Shown: in pieces, positions 36,602 through 45,988 of the stretch | How the letters are laid out: every line of letters begins with the position of its first letter | How positions within the stretch are numbered: position 1 is the first letter of the stretch | DNA from: Chryseobacterium aquaeductus | Lineage (GTDB): Bacteria > Bacteroidota > Bacteroidia > Flavobacteriales > Weeksellaceae | Assembly: GCF_905175375.1 (NCBI RefSeq) | Contig: NZ_CAJIMS010000001.1 | Coordinates: 2,914,001-2,978,000 of the forward strand | Direction of reading: 5' to 3' | Length of the DNA stretch: 64,000 bases | Position numbers and translations under genes: made by a program | The notes under the pieces: model-generated | The model's input: the letters and a program-made list of their open reading frames with translations, nothing else | Told to the model about the DNA's origin: nothing | The model's database searches: none

Positions 36602-36627
36602 ATCCTGCACTTGTGCGGGATTTTTTG
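36602..36627 (+). terminator. Terminator after the lipoprotein gene
   Basis: A 9-bp stem (36602-36610 with 36613-36621, one T-G pair) is followed by six T residues. Confidence 0.83.
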
Positions 36628-36712
36628 TTTTCAAACTGTCTTGAAAGATAACCATCAAATTGTTTGTTCAGGCAGTCCAATTTTTTTAAATTTAGCCAAA
36701 TTAAAAATAACA

Positions 36713-38092
36713 ATGCAAGAGACATTAAATTACATTAATGAAAATAAACAACGTTTCGTAGATGAATTGTTTGAATTATTGAGAATAGCTTCAATATCAG
36801 CTGATCCGGCATATAAGAACGAAGTTTTATTATGTGCAGACAAAGTTGCAGAGCATCTGAAAAATGCCGGCGCAGACCAAGTAGAAGTCTGCGAAACTAA
36901 AGGTTATCCTATCGTATTTGGAGAAAAGCTGATTGATAAAAAATTGCCTACAATTTTAGTATATGGTCATTATGATGTGCAGCCGCCAGATCCTTTAGAA
37001 TTGTGGAGAAAACCACCTTTCGAACCTTATATTGAGAAAACGGAACTTCATCCCGAAGGAGCTATTTTCGCAAGAGGTTCTGCAGATGATAAAGGACAGT
37101 TTTTTATGCAGATCAAAGCATTTGAAGCAATGATGCAGACCAATACTTTGCCTTGTAATGTTAAATTTATTTTTGAAGGAGAAGAGGAAATAGGATCTGT
37201 AAGTTTAGGTGATTGGGTAAAAGAATATACGGAGAAATTGTCTTGCGATTGTATATTGATTTCAGACACTCATATTTACAGTAACGAACAACCTACTGTG
37301 ACTACAGGTTTAAGAGGTTTGAGTTATGTAGAAGTAGAAGTGGAAGGTCCCAACAGAGATTTGCATTCAGGGCTTTACGGTGGAGCTGTTCCAAATCCTA
37401 TTCATGTGCTTTCCAGAATGATTGCTAAGTTGATTGACGAAGACGGACAAATTACTATCGATGGTTTTTATGATCATGTAGAAGATGTTTCTTTGGAAGA
37501 AAGAGCTGAAATGAATAAGCTAAAAGACAATCCGGCAGAATTTAAAAAATCAATTGGTCTAAATGATGTTGAAGGAGAATTTGGTTATACTACTTTGGAA
37601 AGAACTTCGATCCGTCCGACATTAGATTGCAACGGAATTTGGGGCGGATATACTGGTGAAGGTGCAAAAACAGTGATTCCTTCAAAAGCTTTTGCTAAAA
37701 TTTCTATGAGATTGGTACCTTATCAGACTCCAGAAGAGATTACAGAAAAGTTTACAAAATATTTCGAAAAAATTGCTCCGGCAAATGTAAAAGTTAAAGT
37801 TACACCGCATCACGGTGGTATGCCTTACGTTTTGCCTAGCAATACCAAAGAATTCTTAGCCGCAAAAAAAGCCATGGAAACTGCTTTTGGTAAAGAAGTT
37901 TTACCATACAGAAGCGGTGGAAGTATCCCAATCACATCGATGTTTGAGCAGGTTTTGGGAGCGAAATCTGTATTAATGGGCTTTGGTCTTGATTCTGATG
38001 CAATACATTCACCTAATGAACATTACGGATTATTCAATTTCTATAAAGGAATTGAGAGTATACCTTTGTTCTTTAAAAACTACTCTGAATAG
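36713..38092 (+). CDS. M20-family dipeptidase
   Basis: Zinc-dependent peptidase of the M20/carnosinase group, splitting dipeptides. I start at ATG 36713 (459 residues); the 34 codons before it would extend into the terminator of the preceding gene. Metal-site residues are visible in VYGHYDVQPPDP (His, Asp), ARGSADDKGQ (Asp), FEGEEEIGS (Glu pair) and LISDTHIYS (Asp). LHSGLYGGAVPNP marks the dimerisation domain. The second metal His appears in DAIHSPNEHYG. No signal peptide, so it acts in the cytoplasm. Confidence 0.92.
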   Translation: MQETLNYINENKQRFVDELFELLRIASISADPAYKNEVLLCADKVAEHLKNAGADQVEVCETKGYPIVFGEKLIDKKLPTILVYGHYDVQPPDPLELWRKPPFEPYIEKTELHPEGAIFARGSADDKGQFFMQIKAFEAMMQTNTLPCNVKFIFEGEEEIGSVSLGDWVKEYTEKLSCDCILISDTHIYSNEQPTVTTGLRGLSYVEVEVEGPNRDLHSGLYGGAVPNPIHVLSRMIAKLIDEDGQITIDGFYDHVEDVSLEERAEMNKLKDNPAEFKKSIGLNDVEGEFGYTTLERTSIRPTLDCNGIWGGYTGEGAKTVIPSKAFAKISMRLVPYQTPEEITEKFTKYFEKIAPANVKVKVTPHHGGMPYVLPSNTKEFLAAKKAMETAFGKEVLPYRSGGSIPITSMFEQVLGAKSVLMGFGLDSDAIHSPNEHYGLFNFYKGIESIPLFFKNYSE

Positions 38093-38207
38093 CAATTGCA
38101 AGTCCTTAAGATCTTTTTCTTAAGGATTTGTTAATTTTAACAAAAATATTTTCATGAGTATGTGAAACTTTATTATATTTACATTAAATAATTTAATTTA
38201 AAATATT

Positions 38208-39755
38208 ATGAAAAAAATTCTATCTTCTTTATTGCTTACAGCATCTGCGATAGCATTTGGGCAAGTTTTTAGTGCTGGTTTTGAAACTAATAATGGACCA
38301 TTAACAAATTGGACATTATATAATGTAGATGCACTAACCCCTAACACGAATGTTAGTTATGTTAATGCAGCTTGGATACCTTCTGCAGAAGAATTTGGTA
38401 ATAATGTTGCTGTGTCGACATCTTGGTATACACCTGCGGGTATTTCAAATGACTGGATGGTTTCACCAGCAATTACTCTTCCGTCGGGAACCAATACATT
38501 ATATTGGCATGCAAGGTCGTATGACGCAACATATAAAGAATCATACAAAGTTTATATCTCAACCACCGGAAATGCGGTTGCGAATTTTACTACACCTGCT
38601 CTTACTGTAAATCTTGAAGAAGCTACATGGCAAAATAAAAGCATAGATTTAAGCTCTTACGCAGGTCAAACTATTTATATAGCTTTTCAAAATTTTTCAA
38701 ATGATGCTTTCTTAGGAGGAATTGATAACGTTCACGTTATTAATGGTACTTCTCCTCAGCCTGGTCGAGTTATGACTACATCTAACATTACGCAGACCAC
38801 TGGTCGTGTCAACTGGACGGCAGCTACTGGTGTAACGGGATATGATTATTCGAGAGGAACAGTCGGGCATACTCCTACTGTAACTGGTAGTGTTACTGGT
38901 GCAACAACTAATTTTGCAGATATTACTACTGGTCTTGCTGCAAATTCTGTTTACGAATATTATGTAAGAAGTAAAAATAATGCAGTTAACGGTGCTTGGA
39001 TAGGTCCATACAAGCTATTTACGGCTCAACCAGTTGGAGTTGCAACTTACTCATATGGTTTTGATAATACAGCTGCTTCTTTTTATCAAAATGATGGTTG
39101 GACTGGAGCTTGGTCTACAAATGCTACTGCGGGAAATCCTCAAGCTGGTACGCAGATGGTTTTTTCTAATAACAGTACTACTGTTGCTACTAACAGATGG
39201 TTGTTTTCAAAGCCATTTAGTTTCTCCACAGGTAATACTTATACAGTTACCTTTTATTTGAGAAATTTCGGTGGAACAAACCCACAAAGTATAAAATTAA
39301 CTGTTGGAAATGAGGCTACAACAACAGCACAGAGTACTACATTATGGAGCTCAACAACTGTAGCAAATGCAACATGGACTCAGTATACTGCATCATTTAC
39401 ACCGACGACAAGTGGGACATATTATTTTGGATTTAATCATTTCTCACCGATTCAAACAGGTACTGCAGTATCTTTGGGATTGGATACATTTAACATAAAT
39501 GGAGTTTTAGGTGTGAATGATCTAGACTTGAAGAAAAAAGAAATTTCAATCTATCCAAATCCAGCAACCGATTTTGTTAATATTAAGTCAAGTTCAAAAG
39601 TTATTGGAGTAGAATTATTCGATGCCAGCGGAAGAAAACTTTCTGCAACATTAAATGATAATAAAGTTGATATAAAGAATCTGGAAAAAGGAACTTACTT
39701 AATCAATGTTGAAACTAAAGATGGTATTTCTACTGAAAAATTCATTAAGAAATAA
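38208..39755 (+). CDS. T9SS-secreted protein with cleaved-adhesin/choice-of-anchor J domain
   Basis: An exported 515-residue protein. It has a signal peptide (1-18, AIAFGQ), a cleaved-adhesin-type beta domain (~20-180, with NWTLYN, SNDWMVSPAITLPSG, LGGIDNVHV), a fibronectin type III domain (~185-272), a second jelly-roll-like domain (~275-430), and a C-terminal T9SS type A sorting domain (~443-515, starting ISIYPNPATDFVNI and ending STEKFIKK). No catalytic domain is seen, so an adhesin or binding role at the cell surface is likely. The promoter is weak: TATATTTA near 38171. Confidence 0.9.
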   Translation: MKKILSSLLLTASAIAFGQVFSAGFETNNGPLTNWTLYNVDALTPNTNVSYVNAAWIPSAEEFGNNVAVSTSWYTPAGISNDWMVSPAITLPSGTNTLYWHARSYDATYKESYKVYISTTGNAVANFTTPALTVNLEEATWQNKSIDLSSYAGQTIYIAFQNFSNDAFLGGIDNVHVINGTSPQPGRVMTTSNITQTTGRVNWTAATGVTGYDYSRGTVGHTPTVTGSVTGATTNFADITTGLAANSVYEYYVRSKNNAVNGAWIGPYKLFTAQPVGVATYSYGFDNTAASFYQNDGWTGAWSTNATAGNPQAGTQMVFSNNSTTVATNRWLFSKPFSFSTGNTYTVTFYLRNFGGTNPQSIKLTVGNEATTTAQSTTLWSSTTVANATWTQYTASFTPTTSGTYYFGFNHFSPIQTGTAVSLGLDTFNINGVLGVNDLDLKKKEISIYPNPATDFVNIKSSSKVIGVELFDASGRKLSATLNDNKVDIKNLEKGTYLINVETKDGISTEKFIKK

Positions 39756-39778
39756 TTACTGATAAATCTTATTATATT

Positions 39779-39803
39779 AAAACGCTCCATTTGGGGCGTT
39801 TTT
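39779..39803 (+). terminator. Terminator after the T9SS protein gene
   Basis: A 9-bp stem (39780-39788 with 39793-39801, one T-G pair) with a 4-base loop precedes a T tract. Confidence 0.82.
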
Positions 39804-39832
39804 CTTATTTTAGAGAAATAAATTTAAAAAAT

Positions 39833-40539
39833 ATGGTTCAGAATAAAGTTGCTTATATTACCGGAGGAACAAAAGGAATAGGTTTTGGCATCGCTAAAAT
39901 TCTATTGAAAAATGGAATTTCGGTTGCATTCTCAGGAAGGAAAAAGAAGATGTCGAAAGAGCTGAAAATGAACTTCAACAGTACTCAAAAAATGTTTTAG
40001 GAATTGTTTCGGACGTTAGAAATCTTGAAAACGAAGAAAGTGCAGTAAAATCAATTGTAGATAGATTCGGAAAATTAGATTTCGTGATAGCCAATGCTGG
40101 ATTGGGGATTTTTAAATCTGTTGACGAATTAACCTCCGAAGAATGGAATTCTATGATAGAAACCAATCTTACCGGTGTTTTCCATACTTTAAAAGCTTCT
40201 GTAAATGAACTGAAGAAAACTGAAGGCTACTATATCACCATTGCAAGTTTAGCGGGAGCCAATTTCTTTGAAAATGGAACAGGGTACAATGCTTCCAAGT
40301 TTGGTGTTGTAGGATTTACGCAGGCTGCAATGATTGATTTGAGAAAATATAATATTAAATCGACAGTTATCATGCCAGGTTCTGTCGCCACAAATTTCAA
40401 CGGAAATGAACCTTCCGAAAAAGATAATTGGAAAATTCAGCCCGAAGATATGGGAAATTTAGTGTTGGATATTTTAAAAATGAATCCCAGAGTTTTACCT
40501 AGCAAGATAGAGTTTAGAGCAACAAAACCAAAGAGTTAG
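39833..40539 (+). pseudogene. Short-chain dehydrogenase/reductase with a -1 frameshift
   Basis: An SDR oxidoreductase split between two frames. From ATG 39833 the Rossmann start KVAYITGGTKGIGFGIAKIL (TGGxxGIG) reads to GRKKK, then hits a stop at about 39998. Restoring one A in the A5 run at 39941-39945 joins it to a frame that continues EDVERAENELQQY, VIANAGLGIF (NAG motif), the catalytic Ser in IASLAGAN and Tyr-x3-Lys in GYNASKFGV, ending at 40539, giving ~235 residues. All catalytic elements survive, so this is a recent mutation, phase variation or a sequencing error. Substrate unknown. Confidence 0.85.
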
Positions 40540-40758
40540 AAACATATAATGCGCTGAATAATAATTAAATAAGTATTATGCATGCATAATATATTTTTTA
40601 TTTATATTTACAAAACTTAACCACCCAAAATTTAAGAATCAATTTTAGTTGGTAAAGTGAATAATAAGTATTGTAAATTATAGACTTATAATATTGAGCA
40701 GTCTAGGAATATTCAATATTTGCAGTTTTATTTAAATTTAAAGAAATTAAAATTAGAT

Positions 40759-41505
40759 ATGAAAATATTAGTTTGTATCAGTAGTGTTCCGGATACTACT
40801 TCAAAAATTAACTTTACAGCAGACAAATCTGCTTTCGACAAAAACGGAATTCAGTGGGTGATCAATCCGCTTGATGAGTTTGCTTTAACAAAAGCTGTCA
40901 AATTACAAGAATCTCAGGGGGCAACAGTTACTGTGATGAATGTAGGTGATGCAACTACAGAACCTGTAATCAGAAAAGCTTTGGCAATTGGTGCAAACGA
41001 TGCAGTAAGAGTAAATCTTGATCCTAAAGACAGCTATTCGACTGCAAAAGAAATTGCTTCTGTAGCGCAAAATGGTGGCTATGATTTGATTCTTTGCGGT
41101 AAAGAATCTATTGATTACAATGGCGGTTCTGTACCTGGAATGGTTGCTCAATTGTTGAATCAGCCTTTTGTAAATGCATCAGTAGGTTTAGATATTAACG
41201 GAAGTGAAGCAACAGCCGTAAGAGAAATTGAAGGTGGTAAAGAAACGATCTCAGTAAAACTTCCTGCGGTAATTGCCGGACAAAAAGGTTTGGTAGACGA
41301 AAAAGATTTAATTATTCCAAACATGAGAGGAATTATGTCTGCAAGAACAAAAACTTTGCAGGTTGTAGAGCCTACTTCTTCTGAAGTGAAAGTGCAGGGT
41401 GTTTCTTACGACAGTGTACCACCAAGAGCAGCAGTGAAAATTGTTTCTCCTGATAATTTAGATGAATTGGTAAGATTACTTCACGAAGAAGCTAAAGTTA
41501 TCTAA
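40759..41505 (+). CDS. etfB: Electron transfer flavoprotein subunit beta
   Basis: With EtfA it takes electrons from acyl-CoA dehydrogenases and passes them to the quinone pool. I start at ATG 40759 (248 residues), which begins MKILVCISSVPDTTSKI. Typical segments are INPLDEFALTKAVKLQE, RKALAIGANDAVRV, ILCGKESIDYNGGSVPGMVAQLL and the C-terminal PNMRGIMSARTKTL. A near-consensus promoter (TTG at 40694-40696 and AATATTTG) may drive the operon. EtfA follows 41 bases later. Confidence 0.95.
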   Translation: MKILVCISSVPDTTSKINFTADKSAFDKNGIQWVINPLDEFALTKAVKLQESQGATVTVMNVGDATTEPVIRKALAIGANDAVRVNLDPKDSYSTAKEIASVAQNGGYDLILCGKESIDYNGGSVPGMVAQLLNQPFVNASVGLDINGSEATAVREIEGGKETISVKLPAVIAGQKGLVDEKDLIIPNMRGIMSARTKTLQVVEPTSSEVKVQGVSYDSVPPRAAVKIVSPDNLDELVRLLHEEAKVI

Positions 41506-41546
41506 TCTTTTAATTATTAAATTTTTTAATTTTAAATTCAAGAAAA

Positions 41547-42494
41547 ATGGCAGTATTCGTATACGCAGAAAATATAAACGGAGTTTACAAAAAAGCAGCT
41601 TTTGAGGCAGTTTCTTATGCTAAAGCAGTTGCAGATCAGTCGGGAGAGACCGTTACGGCAATCTCTGTAAATCCCGCAGATTCTTCAGATTTATTGTATA
41701 AATATGGAGCAACAAACGTAATCAACATCAAAGACGAAGGTCTTAAAAATTTCTCGGCAAAAGCTTATGCTCAGGCGGTGAGTGAGGTAGCTGATGGAAA
41801 TATCTTAGTTTTTCCTCATACAACAGATGCTTCTTCAGTGGCTCCAATGTTGGCAGTGATGAAGAATTTCTCCCTGATTACCAATGTTTTGGAAGCACCT
41901 GAAAGCCAGTCTCCATTTCAGGTAAAAAGAAAAGCGTTCTCAGGAAAAGGATTTATGCATGCAAAAGCTGAAGCAACAGGTGTGATTATTACCGTTTCAC
42001 AAAATGCTTTTGGTGTAAAAGAAAATGCAGTTTCAGGTTCTGAAGAAGTGAAAAATCTTTCCGTTGCTAATGAAGATACCAAAGTGATCTCTCATGAGCA
42101 AAGTTCAGGAAAATTAGACTTAAAAGAAGCTGAAGTAGTGGTTTCTGCTGGTAGAGGGATGAAAGGTCCTGAAAACTGGGCAATGGTAGAAGACTTAGCA
42201 AACGTTTTAGGCGCAGCAACAGCTTGTTCAAAACCGGTTTCAGATATTGGATGGAGACCTCACACAGAACACGTAGGGCAGACTGGTAAAGCAATTTCGC
42301 CAAATTTATATATCGCAATCGGTATTTCAGGGGCGATTCAGCATTTGGCTGGAGTAAACTCTTCTAAAACTATCGTAGTAATCAACAATGATGCAGAAGC
42401 TCCATTCTTCAAATCAGCTGATTATGGTGTGGTAGGAGACGCTTTCCAGATTATTCCTGCTTTGACTGAAAAAATAAAAGCTATTAAAGGATAG
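41547..42494 (+). CDS. etfA: Electron transfer flavoprotein subunit alpha
   Basis: The FAD-carrying half of ETF. The 315-residue length is standard. The N-terminal domain (1-~185) matches the alpha fold. The FAD domain holds VSAGRGMKGPENWAMVEDLA, ACSKPVSDIGWRPHTEHVGQTG, and LYIAIGISGAIQHLAGVNSSKTIVVINNDAEAP (split here for reading; it spans about residues 248-285), all ETF-alpha signatures. It forms an operon with etfB. Confidence 0.95.
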   Translation: MAVFVYAENINGVYKKAAFEAVSYAKAVADQSGETVTAISVNPADSSDLLYKYGATNVINIKDEGLKNFSAKAYAQAVSEVADGNILVFPHTTDASSVAPMLAVMKNFSLITNVLEAPESQSPFQVKRKAFSGKGFMHAKAEATGVIITVSQNAFGVKENAVSGSEEVKNLSVANEDTKVISHEQSSGKLDLKEAEVVVSAGRGMKGPENWAMVEDLANVLGAATACSKPVSDIGWRPHTEHVGQTGKAISPNLYIAIGISGAIQHLAGVNSSKTIVVINNDAEAPFFKSADYGVVGDAFQIIPALTEKIKAIKG

Positions 42495-42495
42495 A

Positions 42496-42595
42496 CAATT
42501 GTGAATCGTCAATTCGCTTTGCTTGTCAATTTTTAAAATTCACTTGTGCAGCAAAATTGACTTTTAAAATAAATTGACTATTCACTTTATAACAA
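42496..42595 (-). repeat. Dispersed repeat, copy B
   Basis: Its reverse complement shares AAATTGACAAGCA, CGAATTGAC and TTCACAATTG blocks, and an upstream AGTGAAT-GTC block, with copy A at 33361-33450. It follows etfA directly. Confidence 0.7.
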
Positions 42596-42602
42596 TTCAT
42601 AG

Positions 42603-42634
42603 ATAAAAGCTCGGCTTCCGGGCTTTTATTTTTG
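42603..42634 (+). terminator. Terminator of etfBA
   Basis: A 12-bp stem (42603-42614 with 42618-42629, one T-G pair) with a 3-base loop precedes a T tract. Confidence 0.85.
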
Positions 42635-42668
42635 TCTAAAAAGTAAAACCTACAATAAAAAATTAATT

Positions 42669-42676
42669 TATATTTG
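42669..42676 (+). promoter_or_regulatory. -7 box directly before the bifunctional nuclease gene
   Basis: TATATTTG ends 5 bases before the ATG at 42682. No TTG lies at the usual distance upstream, so this is a weaker promoter call. If used, the mRNA is leaderless. Confidence 0.5.
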
Positions 42677-42681
42677 TAGCC

Positions 42682-43281
42682 ATGGATTATAAGCAACTAA
42701 TCATTCGCGGAATATCGTATAGCCAAACCCAATCGGGAGCATACGCTTTGTTATTGGAACATGAGGAAACAAACATAAAATTACCTGTCGTGATAGGAAA
42801 TTTCGAGGCACAATCCATTTCTTTAGGCCTGGAAAAAGATATTCATCCACCTCGTCCGCTTACCCACGATTTATTTACAAAATTTATAGTTTCGGCTCAA
42901 TTTGAATTGGTCTCTGTGATCATTTACCAGATTGTTGACGGTGTGTTCTTTTCAAATATAAATTTTAAAAATAAGCTGAATGAAGATGAATTAATATTAG
43001 ATGCGCGTACTTCTGATGCCGTTGCAATGGCAGTTAGATTTGATGCACCTATTTTCACAACTCAGCAGGTTCTCAACGAAGCAGGAATTTTATTAGAATT
43101 GGAAGATACAGCCAAAGAAGAGGAGGTTTTTTCTGAAACCATACATGATGAAGACAATTTGAAAAATGTCTCTATGGAAGAATTGCAAAAGCTATTGGAT
43201 GATGCCGTGAAAGAAGAGGATTTTGATACCGCTCTGGAAATTCAGGAAGAAATCAAAAGGAGGAAAAAGAAAATTGATTAA
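42682..43281 (+). CDS. Bifunctional nuclease family protein (DUF151) with UVR motif
   Basis: A 199-residue protein. The DUF151/BFN domain covers ~1-130 (SGAYALLLEHEE, LPVVIGNFEAQSI, RPLTHDLF, RTSDAVAMAVRFDAPIF). Family members in plants were reported to have DNase and RNase activity. The C-terminal ~40 residues form a UvrB/UvrC-type motif (LQKLLDDAVKEEDFDTALEIQEEI), a helical hairpin used for protein contact. A nuclease role is inferred from the family only. The permease gene follows after 18 bases. Confidence 0.9.
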   Translation: MDYKQLIIRGISYSQTQSGAYALLLEHEETNIKLPVVIGNFEAQSISLGLEKDIHPPRPLTHDLFTKFIVSAQFELVSVIIYQIVDGVFFSNINFKNKLNEDELILDARTSDAVAMAVRFDAPIFTTQQVLNEAGILLELEDTAKEEEVFSETIHDEDNLKNVSMEELQKLLDDAVKEEDFDTALEIQEEIKRRKKKID

Positions 43282-43299
43282 AGATATTAAAAATACACA

Positions 43300-44559
43300 A
43301 TGAGTTTAAAATTACGATTAACGATCCTTAGCTTTCTTCAGTTTTTTGTTTGGGGAGCCTGGCTTATTACTTTTGCCAATTATTGGTTTGGTACGATGCA
43401 ATGGGGAGGAGAGCAGTTTGGAATTGTTTTTATGACATTAGGAATCGCTTCCATCATCATGCCTGCAATTACAGGAATTATTGCTGACCGTTGGATGAAT
43501 GCCGAAAAACTATATGGAATTTTACATTTAGGATATGCCATTACTTTGCTTTATCTGCCTCAAGTAGATAATCCTACAACCTTCTTTTGGGTAATGTTGG
43601 TTGCGATGCTTTTTTATATGCCAACAATTTCGCTTTCAAATTCTATTGCTTATTATGTACTGAAAAATAATAATTTTGATGTAGTGAAGGTTTTCCCGCC
43701 AATTCGCGTTTGGGGAACTTTAGGTTTTATTGCAGCAATGTGGATTACGAATTTGACAGATAACAAAGCCTCAGCCAATCAGTTTTACATTGCGGCGGCT
43801 TTTGCTGTGATTTTGGCTATTTATTCATTCACTTTACCTGCTTGTAAACCTCAAAGTCTTATCCCAAAAGAGGCATCGCTGTCAGAAAAGTTAGGTTTTA
43901 ACGCCTTTAAGCTTTTCGGAAATTCTAAATTAGCATTGTTCTTTATATTTTCCATGTTTTTGGGAGCTGCATTGCAGCTTACCAATATGTATGGAGATGT
44001 GTTCTTGTCAGATTTCGGTAAAAACCCGGCGTATGCAGATAGTTTTGTAGTGAAACGTTCCACGTTGATCATGTCAATCTCACAGTTTTCAGAAACTGCC
44101 TTTATCCTTGCAATTCCGTTTTTCCTAAAAAGATTTGGAATTAAAAAAGTGATGTTGATTTCTATGTTTGCCTGGGTTTTGCGTTTTGCATTCTTTGCTT
44201 ATGGAGACCCTTACGGATTTGGATTAGGTTTGATTATCCTTTCTTGTATTGTTTACGGAATGGCATTCGATTTCTTTAATGTATCAGGTTCGCTATTTGT
44301 AGAAACAACTACAGATTATAAGATTCGTTCTTCTGCGCAGGGTTTGTTTATGATGATGACCAATGGTGTTGGTGCCATCGTAGGAAGTTTTGGAAGCGGA
44401 TGGGTTATTTCCAATTTCTTTACTTTAGCAAATGGAGATAAAATGTGGCATGAAATATGGCTGCTTTTCGCAGGTTATGCACTTATTATTACGATTTTAT
44501 TTGCTATTTTCTTCAAACATAAACATGATCCAAATGAGATAGCCGCTGTAAATCATTAA
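43300..44559 (+). CDS. Nucleoside:H+ symporter (NupG-like MFS)
   Basis: A 12-helix MFS permease of 419 residues. The N-terminus KLRLTILSFLQFFVWGAWLITFANYWF and GIIADRWMNAEKLYG resemble the nucleoside:proton symporter family (NupG/XapB). IRVWGTLGFIAAMW and the second-half FNVSGSLFVE also fit. Function in nucleoside uptake is inferred from family. Cotranscription with the preceding nuclease gene is likely and would fit salvage of nucleosides. Confidence 0.87.
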   Translation: MSLKLRLTILSFLQFFVWGAWLITFANYWFGTMQWGGEQFGIVFMTLGIASIIMPAITGIIADRWMNAEKLYGILHLGYAITLLYLPQVDNPTTFFWVMLVAMLFYMPTISLSNSIAYYVLKNNNFDVVKVFPPIRVWGTLGFIAAMWITNLTDNKASANQFYIAAAFAVILAIYSFTLPACKPQSLIPKEASLSEKLGFNAFKLFGNSKLALFFIFSMFLGAALQLTNMYGDVFLSDFGKNPAYADSFVVKRSTLIMSISQFSETAFILAIPFFLKRFGIKKVMLISMFAWVLRFAFFAYGDPYGFGLGLIILSCIVYGMAFDFFNVSGSLFVETTTDYKIRSSAQGLFMMMTNGVGAIVGSFGSGWVISNFFTLANGDKMWHEIWLLFAGYALIITILFAIFFKHKHDPNEIAAVNH

Positions 44560-44582
44560 TTTATTTACATCTAAAAATATAG

Positions 44583-44616
44583 AATTGCACTTTTTAATTA
44601 AGGTGCAATTTTTTTA
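44583..44616 (+). terminator. Terminator after the nucleoside permease
   Basis: A stem of 8 bp plus three weaker pairs (44583-44593 with 44600-44610) is followed by a T run. Confidence 0.82.
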
Positions 44617-44671
44617 TATTTTTAAGGCAACCATTTCAGACTTATGACGTCTTATAGATAGAAACTGATAC

Positions 44672-45226
44672 ATGAAGAATTTAGAAGAGAATTTTCAACT
44701 TGCCAAAAAACAAGATCGGAGAGCCCAAAAAGCTCTTTACGAATTGTTCTCAGCTAAAATGCTGGCGATTGCCAATTCTTATACAAATAATATTCATGAT
44801 GCTGAAGATATATTATTAAACGCTTTCTTAAAGTGTTTCAATAAAATAGGAGATTGTAAAGAATGGAAAAGTTTTCCGTTTTGGCTGAGGAAAATTGTCG
44901 TCAATGATTCGATAAGTTTTGTCAGGAAAAATAAAAATATTTTGTATTCAGACATTGAAATTGCCGATGATTATCCGGACGAGGACATAGATGAAAGACT
45001 AAATGAAATTGATATAGAAGAAATATTTTCTCAAATGCCGCCAGGTTATCGATTGATCTTCAATCTCTACATATTTGAAGACAAAAAGCATCAGGAAATC
45101 GCTGAAATTCTGAAAATTTCGGAAGGAACAAGCAAAAGCCAACTGAGCAAAGCCAAAAAATGGATTGCTGATTATTTAAAAGTGAAAGAAAATGAACAAA
45201 AAAATAAAGGAACAGTTAAAATCTGA
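44672..45226 (+). CDS. RNA polymerase sigma factor, ECF type
   Basis: A 184-residue sigma-70-family factor with regions 2 and 4 only. Region 2 runs through DAEDILLNAFLKCFNKI and WKSFPFWLRKIVVNDSISFVRK, recognising the -10-like element. Region 4 (MPPGYRLIFNLYIFEDKKHQEIAEIL) is the helix-turn-helix for the -35-like element. Its last 35 bases overlap the next gene, whose product looks like an anti-sigma factor, so the two are translationally coupled. Target genes are not known. Confidence 0.93.
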   Translation: MKNLEENFQLAKKQDRRAQKALYELFSAKMLAIANSYTNNIHDAEDILLNAFLKCFNKIGDCKEWKSFPFWLRKIVVNDSISFVRKNKNILYSDIEIADDYPDEDIDERLNEIDIEEIFSQMPPGYRLIFNLYIFEDKKHQEIAEILKISEGTSKSQLSKAKKWIADYLKVKENEQKNKGTVKI

Positions 45227-45887
45227 TTACGAAGAGCTGGAAATAAAGCCTTCTGCAGATTTATGGTCTAAAATTGAAGTTGGACTAAATGATGAGGATG
45301 TAGCAAATGCTGGTAAAATCACTTTCCATTGGTGGAAATATGCTGCGGTGGCACTTTTTTTAATTTCTTTCGGTGCTATTTTTTATTTTGATAAAAACAA
45401 CGATGACAAAAAGGAATTTACAAAAGCTGTTATAAGAGATAAAGTTGAAAAATTAAATATTGATAAAAAAGAATCTCGTCTTGAAAATGAAAATTTAGTG
45501 AGAACAGAAATTCACAATGTGGATTCTCAGGTAAATTCAATTAAAAAAGATGAAAGAGTTAAGCAATCAATTTCAACAAATACAAAATACATTTATGAAG
45601 ATGTTGTTATCGACGAAAAACTAAAAGAAAATGAAAATATTCAGATTCCAGTTGCTGAAGAAATAGATAATTCTTTAAATCAAAAACCAGAGCTTGCCGA
45701 ACGCAAAAAGGTGAACTATACCAATGCAGAGCAATTATTGCTTGGAAGAGAATTGGATAAAACCAGGGAGGAAAATCTGAACGAACAAAGAAAATTCGGT
45801 GTTTTGGATATTAGAAAGATAAAGAGTCCAAATTCACTTAAAATTTTAGGATTTACCGTTTATTCAGACGAGGATGCAACCAAATAA
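45192..45887 (+). CDS. Putative anti-sigma factor, single-pass membrane protein
   Basis: A 231-residue protein with an N-terminal cytoplasmic region (1-46; LKSDYEELEIKPSADLWSKIE resembles the start of Bacteroidota anti-sigma-like proteins), one membrane helix (47-66, WKYAAVALFLISFGAIFYF) and a charged Lys/Glu/Asn-rich periplasmic region. No classical zinc-binding HxxxCxxC motif is seen. The overlap with the sigma gene strongly suggests regulation of that factor. Assignment is by context and architecture, not by a firm family match. Confidence 0.72.
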   Translation: MNKKIKEQLKSDYEELEIKPSADLWSKIEVGLNDEDVANAGKITFHWWKYAAVALFLISFGAIFYFDKNNDDKKEFTKAVIRDKVEKLNIDKKESRLENENLVRTEIHNVDSQVNSIKKDERVKQSISTNTKYIYEDVVIDEKLKENENIQIPVAEEIDNSLNQKPELAERKKVNYTNAEQLLLGRELDKTREENLNEQRKFGVLDIRKIKSPNSLKILGFTVYSDEDATK

Positions 45888-45988
45888 AATTAAATTCCTG
45901 ACTAAACAATTACTGTTTTGAAAAACCAAAAGAACTCTAGTATTGTTTAAAAAAAATTGCATAATTCAAAAATAATAAACAACCAAAA

